Of a stretch of DNA of 64,000 bases, positions 16,276 to 23,703 are shown one piece after another. This stretch comes from DASUBV01 sp963725175 (GTDB lineage Bacteria > Actinomycetota > Actinomycetes > Streptosporangiales > Streptosporangiaceae): NCBI GenBank assembly GCA_963725175.1, contig CAVRXH010000006.1, positions 6,076,001-6,140,000 on the forward strand. Direction: 5' to 3'. A program made the translations under genes and the position numbers. The notes beneath the pieces are model-generated. The model had not been told where the DNA came from, did not search any database, and was given only the letters and a program-made list of their open reading frames with translations. The first letter of the stretch is position 1; each line of letters begins with the position of its first letter.

Positions 16276-17454
16276 ATGCCAAGGGCGGGCATGACTGGCG
16301 TGGCGATGGTGCTCGGCACCACCTCGGGCGGCACCGCGAGGTACGCCGGGATGCTGGCCGAGGGCTGCCGCCGGGCCGGGTTCGGGGTGACGATGCTCGC
16401 CCCGGACAGTGCCCGCCCCGCCCTGCTGGCCGGCGCCGCCGGGCTGCAGAAAGCCGCCCGGGACGGCCCGGGCGGCCCCGAGCCCCGCTTCCTGACGCTG
16501 GACATCGCCGACCGGCCCCGGCCGCGCCAGGACCTGGCGGCCGTGCGCCGGCTGCGCGCCGTGCTGCGCCGGGCCGCGCCTGGCATCGTGCACGCGCACG
16601 GGATGCGGGCCGGGGCGTTCGCCGCGCTCGCGCTGCTGGCCTGGCGGGGCCGGCCCGCCCTGGTGGTCACGGTGCACAACGCGCCGCCGGACGGCCGCCA
16701 GGCGCGGCTGGTGTACGGGGTGCTTGAGCGGATCTGCGCCCGCCGGGCCAGCCGGGTGATCTGCGTCTCCGCCGACCTGACCGGCCGGATGCGGCGGCGC
16801 GGCGCGGCGTCGGCGGTCACCCTGGCCGCGCCCGCCCTCGCCGCGCCGGCGCCGGAGGCCGGGCAGGTCTCCGCCGTCCGTGCCGAGATGAGCCCGAACG
16901 GGGTGCCCGTGGTACTCGCCGTCGGCAGGCTGGCGGCGCAGAAGGGCCTGGACACCCTGCTCGCGGCGGCGACCAGGTGGCAGCACAGGCAGCCGCCGCC
17001 CCGGCTGGTCATCGCGGGGGAGGGGCCGCTGGCCGGCGAGCTGGCCGCCACGGCGGCGCGGGACGGGACCGACCTGGTGCTGCTCGGCCAGCGCTCCGAC
17101 GTGCCCGCGCTGCTGGCGGCGGCCGACGTGGTGGTGGTGCCAAGCCGCTGGGAGGGCAGCGCGCTGATCGTGCAGGAGGCGCTGCGCGCCGGGCGGCCGC
17201 TGGTGGCCACCCGGGTGGGCGGCAATCCGGCGCTGACCGGCGATGACGGCGCGGTGCTGGTGCGCGCGGGCGCGGTCGGCGCGCTGGCCGACGCGGTGGC
17301 GGCGGTGCTGGACGACCCGGCCCTGGCCGCGGGGCTGTCGCGCGGTGCCCTGGTCCAGGCGGCCCGGCTGCCGGACCCGGAGGGCACGGTACAGGCGGTC
17401 CTGGCGATCTACCGGGAGTTCACGGACGATGTGCGCACTGCATCTTGCATATAG
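16276..17454 (+). CDS. GT4-family glycosyltransferase
   Basis: A 392-residue GT-B fold enzyme. The N-terminal domain has the GGTARYAGMLAEG loop and IVHAHGMRAG. The C-terminal domain has VLAVGRLAAQKGLDTLL, VIAGEGPL, and the E-x7-E nucleotide-sugar motif in PSRWEGSALIVQEAL, followed by VGGNPA. It probably transfers a sugar to a lipid or polymer acceptor in envelope synthesis; donor and acceptor are unknown. ATG 16276 is chosen because CAGGAGGG ends about 5 bp upstream. It follows murJ with a 25-bp gap. Confidence 0.85.
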   Translation: MPRAGMTGVAMVLGTTSGGTARYAGMLAEGCRRAGFGVTMLAPDSARPALLAGAAGLQKAARDGPGGPEPRFLTLDIADRPRPRQDLAAVRRLRAVLRRAAPGIVHAHGMRAGAFAALALLAWRGRPALVVTVHNAPPDGRQARLVYGVLERICARRASRVICVSADLTGRMRRRGAASAVTLAAPALAAPAPEAGQVSAVRAEMSPNGVPVVLAVGRLAAQKGLDTLLAAATRWQHRQPPPRLVIAGEGPLAGELAATAARDGTDLVLLGQRSDVPALLAAADVVVVPSRWEGSALIVQEALRAGRPLVATRVGGNPALTGDDGAVLVRAGAVGALADAVAAVLDDPALAAGLSRGALVQAARLPDPEGTVQAVLAIYREFTDDVRTASCI

Positions 17455-17586
17455 GCATTTTCACCGACACTCGGCTCGTTTCCGGTAACAATCGCCGCAT
17501 TTGCCTGAACCGTTTGTGCTTGTTGTGATGAGCTACCCGAACTGGGGTCGTATCGTTCTCTAGGTGGCGGCCCCGGGGGGTAATTC

Positions 17587-18801
17587 ATGAGCAAGCGAGC
17601 AGGTTCCGCGACGTCCGGCGTCCGGCCGGACAGCGCCGCCACTGGCATGCGCGCAGCAGCGGAACCGTCGCAGCCGATCGACGGGATACCAGTGAGCCGG
17701 CCGAACGGTGCCAGCCAGCGGAGCAGCGCCAGCCAGCAGCCACCCCGGCCGCCGTCCTGGGCCTCGGTCATCGCGACCACGGTCCGGCTCTGGTTCCAGC
17801 GCAAGGTCCGGCACGACGCCGAGCCTGGCCTGCCGGGGAGCACGGCCGCGCCGGGCCGCGGCGCCCCTGGCGCCAGCCGGGGCACGCTGCGCGAGGCGCC
17901 GCGCCGCCGCGCGGCGATCTTCGGGCTGGCCATCGTGGTCTTCGCGGCCGGAGCGCTGACCATCGCCCTGGCCGAGCACCAGGGCGGCGGCCAGGCGGCT
18001 GGCGGCGCCGGGCAGGCCAGGACGGTCACCAGCCCGGCCGCCGTGCGGGCCGCGCAGGCCAGCAGGAACGCCGCTGCCGCGTGGGTCGCCGCGCAGGTCA
18101 GCCACGACGTGATCGTCGGCTGCGACCCGGCGATGTGCACCCAGCTCCAGGGCCGCGGCTTCCCGGCCGGTGACCTGCTGCCGATCACCGCGCAGTCCAC
18201 CGACCCGATGGGGTCGCAGGTCGTGGTGGCCACCGCGACGCTGCGCAGTCAGTTCGGCAGCCGGCTGGCCGACATCTACGCGCCGGCCGTCATCGCCAGC
18301 TTCGGCACCGGTGCCAGCCAGGTCGTCGTCCGGGTCGAGGCGCCCGACGGCTCGCAGGCCTACCTGGTCACCCAGCGCGCCGACCTGCTGGCCAGGCAGG
18401 GCGCCGGCCGCCAGCTCGTGCGCAACCGGCTGCTGCACGTCTCCGGCACGTCCCGGCGGGCGCTGCTCGCGGGCCGGGTGGACCCGCGGCTGCTGATCAC
18501 GCTGGCCGCGCTGACCGCGCAGGGGCACACCGTCTACATCTCGCGCTTCGGCGACTCAGGACCCGGTACGGGCGCCGGGTCGCCGCTGCGGATGATGCGG
18601 ATCTCCGCGCTTGAGGCCGGCAAGCACGGCCGCCACAAGGACGCCTACCTGCGCGCCGTGCTGTCGTTCCTGCGCGCGCAGCGGGCACCGTACCTGGCCT
18701 CGACGGCCGTGCTGCGTCCCAGCGCCGGGACCACGGTCATCCAGGTCCAGTTCGGCGCGCCAAGCCCGCTCGGGCTGCTCGGCGCGCACGCGGCGTCATG
18801 A
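17587..18801 (+). CDS. Hypothetical single-span membrane protein
   Basis: I do not recognise this 404-residue protein. It has a disordered basic N-terminus of about 115 residues, one transmembrane helix (AIFGLAIVVFAAGALTIAL, about residues 116-136) and an extracytoplasmic domain of about 260 residues with a lone Cys pair (GCDPAMCTQL). The outer domain is strand-rich (VVVATATLRSQFG, VVVRVEAPDGSQAYLVTQ). It precedes a secreted DUF4397 protein and a sortase, which suggests a surface function. It starts with ATG after GGGGGG at 17574-17579, which could serve as a weak ribosome site. Confidence 0.6.
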   Translation: MSKRAGSATSGVRPDSAATGMRAAAEPSQPIDGIPVSRPNGASQRSSASQQPPRPPSWASVIATTVRLWFQRKVRHDAEPGLPGSTAAPGRGAPGASRGTLREAPRRRAAIFGLAIVVFAAGALTIALAEHQGGGQAAGGAGQARTVTSPAAVRAAQASRNAAAAWVAAQVSHDVIVGCDPAMCTQLQGRGFPAGDLLPITAQSTDPMGSQVVVATATLRSQFGSRLADIYAPAVIASFGTGASQVVVRVEAPDGSQAYLVTQRADLLARQGAGRQLVRNRLLHVSGTSRRALLAGRVDPRLLITLAALTAQGHTVYISRFGDSGPGTGAGSPLRMMRISALEAGKHGRHKDAYLRAVLSFLRAQRAPYLASTAVLRPSAGTTVIQVQFGAPSPLGLLGAHAAS

Positions 18802-18886
18802 CCACCACCCCGCGAAGCCCGCGCTCCGGGCGGCGGCGGCAGGTCGCCCGTCGCTGATTCAGGCATGTTCAAGGGGAGGAACAGAA

Positions 18887-19762
18887 ATGCGAGTTAACAG
18901 GCTGACATCCGGGGTCGGCCGCCTGCTGGCGGCCGGCACCCTCATCGCGGGCCTGGCCGGGCTGGCCGGCACCGCCGCGGCGCCCGCCGCATCGGCGCAG
19001 TCGGGGGTGGGCTGGCTGCGCCTCGCGCACCTGTCGCCGAACACCCCGGCGGTGGACGTGTACCTGTACTCGTTCGGCAACCCGTCGGCCCGGGTGGTGC
19101 TGCACCACGTCGCCTACGGTGACGTGTCTCCCTACGAGCAGGTGCCGGCCGGCGAGTACACCGTCGCGATGCGCGGCGCGGGCGCGGCGTCCTCCTCCAA
19201 GCCGGTGCTGTCCACCTCGGTGGACGTCTCGGCCGGCCGCGCCTACACGGTGGCCGGCATGGGCCCGTACTCCGGCATCAGGCTCCAGGTGGTGCCCGAC
19301 CGGCTGGTCACGCCCAAGGGCAAGGTGCTGGTCCGGGTGATCCAGGCCTCCATGCGCCAGACCAGGGTCACGGTCACGCTGAACGGCCAGAAGCTGGCGA
19401 GCAAGCTGGCGTTCTCGCACGTCAGCCACTATGTCGCGGTCGCGCCCGGCACGCTGACGGTGCACGTCGCCGGGTCCTCCGAGTCGGCCGCCAAGACGGT
19501 CAGCCTGGCCGCCGGCAGCATCCACACCCTCGTCGTGCTGGACGCGTCAAGCTCGGCGCTTGGCGTCGATGACCTGATGGACGCGCAGGGCAGCAAGGCG
19601 ATCCCGTCCGGCGGCGCGGCCACCGGCCTCGGCGGTACCGCGCCACGCCCGGGCGCGCCGCTGCTGCCCTGGCTCGGTGCCGCGGCGCTCGGCCTGGCCG
19701 CCGCCTCCGGCGGTGCGCTGTGGGTGAGCCGCCGGCGGCGGCCCGCGCTGCACGCCCGCTGA
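18887..19762 (+). CDS. DUF4397 secreted/cell-surface protein
   Basis: A 291-residue protein. An N-terminal signal peptide (LLAAGTLIAGLAGLAGTAAA, cleavage near ASAQS) is followed by two DUF4397 beta-domains (GWLRLAHLSPNTPAVDVYLY and VLVRVIQASMRQTRVTVTL). A C-terminal hydrophobic helix and basic tail (WVSRRRRPALHAR) give the layout of a sortase substrate. A clear LPxTG or LAxTG pentapeptide is missing; GGAATG lies in about the right place but lacks the Leu. AAGGGGAGGA precedes the ATG. A class F sortase follows 13 bp later. Confidence 0.8.
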   Translation: MRVNRLTSGVGRLLAAGTLIAGLAGLAGTAAAPAASAQSGVGWLRLAHLSPNTPAVDVYLYSFGNPSARVVLHHVAYGDVSPYEQVPAGEYTVAMRGAGAASSSKPVLSTSVDVSAGRAYTVAGMGPYSGIRLQVVPDRLVTPKGKVLVRVIQASMRQTRVTVTLNGQKLASKLAFSHVSHYVAVAPGTLTVHVAGSSESAAKTVSLAAGSIHTLVVLDASSSALGVDDLMDAQGSKAIPSGGAATGLGGTAPRPGAPLLPWLGAAALGLAAASGGALWVSRRRRPALHAR

Positions 19763-19775
19763 GCACTCAGGTCTC

Positions 19776-20609
19776 GTGCCCGAATTCGCGGACACGCTGC
19801 CGCTTGACGCGGTCCCGCCGGATGAGCCGCCGCCCGGCGCCCCATCCGGCGGGACCCCTGGCCTCGGCTCAGGCCAGGCCGAACCGGCCAGTGCTCCGCG
19901 GGAGAGCAGCCAGCCAGCAGGTGCCGCCCGGCCCGGGCGGCATATCTCGCCGGTCCGGGTGATCCGCCGGCCCGTCGCGGCGGCGGTGCTGGCGGCCGGG
20001 ATCGTCGCTGCCGGGATCGGCGTTGCCGGCCTGATCGCGGCCACCCAGACCGGCAAGCCGGCCACGCCGGTCACCCCGGTCAGTCACAGCGGCCTGGTCC
20101 CGGTGCCGAGCGGCAAGTGGGCCGCCGTGCCCCCGGCCGCGGTCCGCCGGGTGGCCCCGCCGGTCAGCCTGACCATCCCGGCCATCGGCGTGCGGAGCCA
20201 CCTGATCCGCCTCGGCATCACCAAGGCGGGCACGCTCCAGGTGCCGGCCAGCACGGCGGTGGCCGGCTGGTTCACCGGCAGCCCGCGCCCCGGCGAGCCG
20301 GGCGGCGCGGTGATCGCCGGGCACATCGACTCCTACGCCGGGCCTGGCGTGTTCTTCCGGCTGCGGCTGATGCACCGGGGCGAGCACGTCTACGTCCGGC
20401 GGGCCGACGGGACGCTCGCGGTCTTCCGGGTGACCAGCGTCCGCTCTTACCTCAAGGCCCGGTTCCCGACCGGGCTGGTCTACGGCCCGGCCCCGAACGC
20501 CCAGCTCAGGCTGATCACCTGCGGCGGCACGTTCGACGCGGCGACCGGCCACTACCTGAGCAACACGATCGTCTACGCGACCCTGGTCACCGGACATCGC
20601 CGGCCCTGA
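19776..20609 (+). CDS. Class F sortase
   Basis: A membrane-anchored transpeptidase of 277 residues. It has a Pro-rich cytoplasmic N-terminus, one transmembrane helix (AAAVLAAGIVAAGIGVAGLIA, residues 68-88) and a sortase domain with catalytic H183 (VIAGHIDSYAG) and C249 (LRLITCGG). The position where relatives commonly have Arg, before YxxN, is GHYLSN here, so the third catalytic residue needs checking. The start is GTG at 19776. Pairing with the upstream DUF4397 protein suggests enzyme and substrate. Confidence 0.85.
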   Translation: MPEFADTLPLDAVPPDEPPPGAPSGGTPGLGSGQAEPASAPRESSQPAGAARPGRHISPVRVIRRPVAAAVLAAGIVAAGIGVAGLIAATQTGKPATPVTPVSHSGLVPVPSGKWAAVPPAAVRRVAPPVSLTIPAIGVRSHLIRLGITKAGTLQVPASTAVAGWFTGSPRPGEPGGAVIAGHIDSYAGPGVFFRLRLMHRGEHVYVRRADGTLAVFRVTSVRSYLKARFPTGLVYGPAPNAQLRLITCGGTFDAATGHYLSNTIVYATLVTGHRRP

Positions 20610-20687
20610 GCGGCGCCCGGCGGGCGGCTGGGAACCGGCCGGGCCTGGTGCGGCGAGTACGCCACGCCAGGCGTTCCGGCCCGGTGG

Positions 20688-21341
20688 TCACCAGCCTCGC
20701 TCGCGCCACTCCGGCAGGTGCGGGCGCTCGGTGCCGAGCGTGGTGTCCTTGCCGTGGCCCGGGTATACCCAGGTGACGTCGGGGAGCTCGGCGAAGACGC
20801 GTTCTTCCAGGTCGGTCATGAGCTGGCCGAACCTGGCCGGGTCCTGCTGGGTGTTGCCGGGCCCGCCGGGGAACAGCGAGTCGCCGGTGAACAGGTGCGG
20901 CTCCGCCCCGTCGTCGTAGCGCAGCGCGATGCTGCCGGGCGTGTGGCCGCGCAGGTGCACCACGGAGAGCTGGGCGGCGCCCACGCTGATGGTGTCGCCG
21001 TGCCGCGCGAGCGTGCTCACCTTGACCGGCAGCGGCTCGGCGTCCTCGGGGTGCGCCACGGTCCGCGCGCCGGTCGCGCGCTGCACCTCCTCCAGCGCGA
21101 CCCAGTGGTCCCAGTGCTGGTGGGTGGTGATGATGGTGGCCAGCGGCCGGCCGTCGAGCAGGGCGAGCAGGGTGCCGGCGTCGTTCGCGGCGTCGATCAG
21201 CGCCAGCTCGCCGGTGCCGGTGCAGCGCAGCAGGTAGGCGTTGTTGTCCATCGGGCCGACGGACACCTTGGTGATGCTCAGGCCGGGCAGCTCCCTGGTG
21301 TCAGCGGGACCCCCGACGGTGACGTCGCCTGTGTAGGTCAT
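20688..21341 (-). CDS. MBL-fold metallohydrolase (glyoxalase II-like)
   Basis: A 217-residue protein with the metal motif THQHWDHW (HxHxDH), then HLRGHTPGS, FTGDSLFPGG and VYPGHGKDT carrying the remaining His/Asp ligands. This matches the hydroxyacylglutathione-hydrolase-like branch of the beta-lactamase fold; actinomycetes may act on mycothiol thioesters instead. The ATG at 21341 (MTYTGDVT) is preferred because AAAGAGGAGACC lies just upstream; an ATG 24 bp earlier lacks one. Convergent with the sortase gene. Confidence 0.85.
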   Translation of the reverse strand: MTYTGDVTVGGPADTRELPGLSITKVSVGPMDNNAYLLRCTGTGELALIDAANDAGTLLALLDGRPLATIITTHQHWDHWVALEEVQRATGARTVAHPEDAEPLPVKVSTLARHGDTISVGAAQLSVVHLRGHTPGSIALRYDDGAEPHLFTGDSLFPGGPGNTQQDPARFGQLMTDLEERVFAELPDVTWVYPGHGKDTTLGTERPHLPEWRERGW

Positions 21342-21569
21342 GGTCTCCTCTTTCTCCCCGGTCACGTCCCCCTGCCGCCATTCTCCCCGCCGCGGCCGGG
21401 AGCGGGGCTCGCGGGGGAGGGCGTGGCCGGCGAGCTGGGCGGAAGCCGGGCGCGTCGCAGTGACAGACCGCTACCATTCGTGCGGGGAAAGTGATCGGCC
21501 GTACGGTACGGGCGGGGCGGTGCTGTCCGGGCCGGGCGGGGCGGGGCGGGCGGGCGGGCGGGACGGGCG

Positions 21570-22769
21570 ATGAGAAACGACCTGGGCGGCGGGACGGCCG
21601 GGACCGCCGATGCGCACGAGGCCGTCGCCGCGGTCAGCGAGACGACCGCGGGCGGCGCCGGCTATCAGGCCTACTACGACGGCTTCTGGTCGACGGCCAG
21701 CCGGCTCGCCGCCCAGGCCGACGCCGACCTGGCGGCCGGGCACCTGGCCAGCGCCCGCGCCGCCTACCTGCGCGCGGCCAGCTACTACGACCTGTGCCTG
21801 TACTTCGTGCTCGGCACCCGCGCGCGGGCCCACGAGGCCGGCGTGTACGCGGTCATGCAGCGCTGCTGGAACCGGGCCACCCGGCTGCTTGACCCGCCTG
21901 GGGAGCGGGTGCACATCCCGTACGGCAGCACCTGGCTGCCCGGTTACCTGCTGCGCCCGGCCGGGCCGCCCGCGCGGCGGCCGACGGTGATCCTGAACAA
22001 CGGGAGCGACGGGCAGAACGTGGACCTGTTCGCGTTCGGCGGCGCCGCCGCCCTGGACCGCGGCTGGAACGCGCTCATCTTCGAGGGCCCCGGCCAGGGC
22101 TCGCTGCTGTTCGAGCGGAAGATCTTCTTCCGGCCGGACTGGGAGCGCGTGATCACCCCGGTGGTGGACTGGCTGACCGCGCGGCCTGACGTGGACCCGC
22201 GGCGCATCGCGCTCACCGGGTGGGGCATGTGCGGCGCGTCGGTGATCCGCGCGGCGGCGTTCGAGCGCCGGCTGGCCGCCGTGGTCGCGGACCCCGGGGT
22301 GACCGACGCCTGGCTGGCGTTCCCGCCGGTCCTGCGCGGGCTGTTCGTGGGCGGCGCGCCGAGGGCGGAGGTCAACGGCGCCTGGAACAACGTGATCGTG
22401 CCGGCCCTGACCGCCAGCCAGCGCTGCACCCTGGCCAAGCGCTCGGAGCTGTTCGGGCTGCCGTACCTGGCCGCCGCGCGAGCCGGGCAGGTCTTCACCG
22501 ACCTGCATGCCCTGGGCACCGCGATCATGGCGGTGAGCTGCGAGCGGGTGGCCGCCCTGGTGACAGCGCCGGTGCTGGTGACGGCCTACCAGGAGGAGAT
22601 GTTCTACCCTGGGCAGGCGCAGCAGCTCTACGGGCTGCTGCCGCCCTGGCTGCTCAGGGCGCTGCACACGTTCACGACGGCGGAGGGCGCACTGGTCCGC
22701 GACGCGCCGGCCGCGCCGCGGACCCGCAACCAGGTGGTCTTCGACTGGCTGGACGCGACCCTGGGCTGA
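21570..22769 (+). CDS. Alpha/beta-hydrolase-fold protein with degenerate catalytic triad
   Basis: A 399-residue protein resembling the FrsA / 2,6-dihydroxypseudooxynicotine-hydrolase group: helical N-terminal cap (residues 30-110), then the hydrolase core (PTVILNNGSDGQ, ALIFEGPGQGSLLFE). The nucleophile elbow reads LTGWGMCGAS at 216-224, where G-x-S-x-G would be expected: the Ser position is Gly219 and the second Gly is Cys221. The acid strand is VLVTAYQEE instead of the usual VLVTDGEED-like pattern, and the family His region reads TAEGALVRD. All three catalytic positions appear lost, so it is probably non-hydrolytic or uses another mechanism. Confidence 0.7.
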   Translation: MRNDLGGGTAGTADAHEAVAAVSETTAGGAGYQAYYDGFWSTASRLAAQADADLAAGHLASARAAYLRAASYYDLCLYFVLGTRARAHEAGVYAVMQRCWNRATRLLDPPGERVHIPYGSTWLPGYLLRPAGPPARRPTVILNNGSDGQNVDLFAFGGAAALDRGWNALIFEGPGQGSLLFERKIFFRPDWERVITPVVDWLTARPDVDPRRIALTGWGMCGASVIRAAAFERRLAAVVADPGVTDAWLAFPPVLRGLFVGGAPRAEVNGAWNNVIVPALTASQRCTLAKRSELFGLPYLAAARAGQVFTDLHALGTAIMAVSCERVAALVTAPVLVTAYQEEMFYPGQAQQLYGLLPPWLLRALHTFTTAEGALVRDAPAAPRTRNQVVFDWLDATLG

Positions 22770-22896
22770 GCCAGTCTGGCGCGCCGGCGGGCGGGGGCGC
22801 CGGGCGGCGGGGCATCGGGCGGCGGGGCGTCGGGCGGCGGCGCGGGCTGCCGGGCGGGGCCGCGCCGGGTGCCGGGCGCTGCTAGCCTCGCGGCCC

Positions 22897-23262
22897 ATGA
22901 CGGGAAAGATCTACGCGGGCAAGGCCGAGGCCGACGGCGCGCTGAACCGGGGCTGGCTGGTCGGGCACTTCATGCCGGACGGCGACATCCGCCGCAGCGA
23001 GGACGTCGAGATCAAGTGGGGCGTGCACCCGGCGGGGGAGCGGCGCGAGCAGTGGGTCACCCAGGAGGCGCGCACGTCGCTGCACGTGCTGATCAGCGGC
23101 CGGTTCACCATCGAGACGCCGGACCAGGCGATCGAGCTGGCCCAGCCGGGGGAGTACGTGATGCTGCACCAGGTCGGTCATTCCTGGCACGCGAACGAGG
23201 ACTCGGTCCTGCTCAGCGTCCGCTGGCCGTCCGTCCCCGGCTACGCCGTCCCGTCCCCCTGA
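22897..23262 (+). CDS. Cupin-fold small protein
   Basis: A 121-residue single-domain cupin-like protein: beta-strands with TSLHVLISGRFTIETPDQ, a PGEYVMLHQVGHSWHANED segment that supplies two His, and a closing strand LLSVRWPS. The partial metal motif suggests metal or small-ligand binding. TAGCCT lies 9 bp before the ATG and no Shine-Dalgarno is present, so the message may be leaderless. No clear functional partner; it follows the triad-less hydrolase. Confidence 0.6.
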   Translation: MTGKIYAGKAEADGALNRGWLVGHFMPDGDIRRSEDVEIKWGVHPAGERREQWVTQEARTSLHVLISGRFTIETPDQAIELAQPGEYVMLHQVGHSWHANEDSVLLSVRWPSVPGYAVPSP

Positions 23263-23703
23263 GCCGCCCCGCCCGCCCGCCCCGCCGGGGCCCGGCGCGA
23301 GCCGCAGCGACAGTAAACCCGCTTCTACTGTCGCTGTAACGACAGTAGGTCCGAGTTCACTGTCGTTGTGAGCATCCGCCGAACGCCGGCACTCACCGGA
23401 CGAAACGTGTATAAGGTGCGAAACGCCTTCCCTGGGCCAGCTCGCGCCGGCGCGGGAATCCGCCGGCGCCGCCGGCGGTTGAACGCCCTGGAGCCGCTGA
23501 GCGGGCAGGGCCGGCGGCCGGACGGGGTCCAGACAGGGCCGAGGCGGGGCGGGGAGTACGCAAATGGCCGCCCAGACTGTCAGACCCCGTGGATACCCTG
23601 GATGAGGTGTCCTTTCGGACCCTGTACCGGACCCCGCACGGGGACCCTGACCTCGTCATGATCGCTGGCGCAAGGCCGGCCCGACCGCAGAATCGAGCGC
23701 AGA
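23263..23703. other. Intergenic region upstream of uvrA
   Basis: A 440-bp gap. It contains element A copy 2 (23308-23365) and then GC-rich sequence with a repeated GGACCC just before uvrA (about 23617-23645). I looked for an actinobacterial LexA box (GAAC-N4-GTTC) and did not find one, so SOS control of uvrA is not visible here. Confidence 0.55.
23308..23365. repeat. 58-bp inverted-repeat element A, copy 2
   Basis: Two 26-bp halves, each beginning CGACAGTA and ending ACTGTCG, are separated by CTGTAA. The outer 8-bp ends match the other copies; the middle of the right half (GGTCCGAG) has diverged, so the long hairpin is imperfect. Confidence 0.85.

Noticed and set aside
13863..17387. A very long minus-strand open frame (over 1100 codons) opposite the GT4-like gene, murJ and the glycosyltransferase
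   Set aside because: Its product is Arg/Gly/Pro/Gln-rich low complexity with no motif, while the plus strand encodes recognisable proteins with overlapping start/stop joints. Long antisense frames are expected at 73% GC.
23640..23703. LexA/SOS box for uvrA
   Set aside because: No GAAC-N4-GTTC-like sequence was found in the upstream gap.
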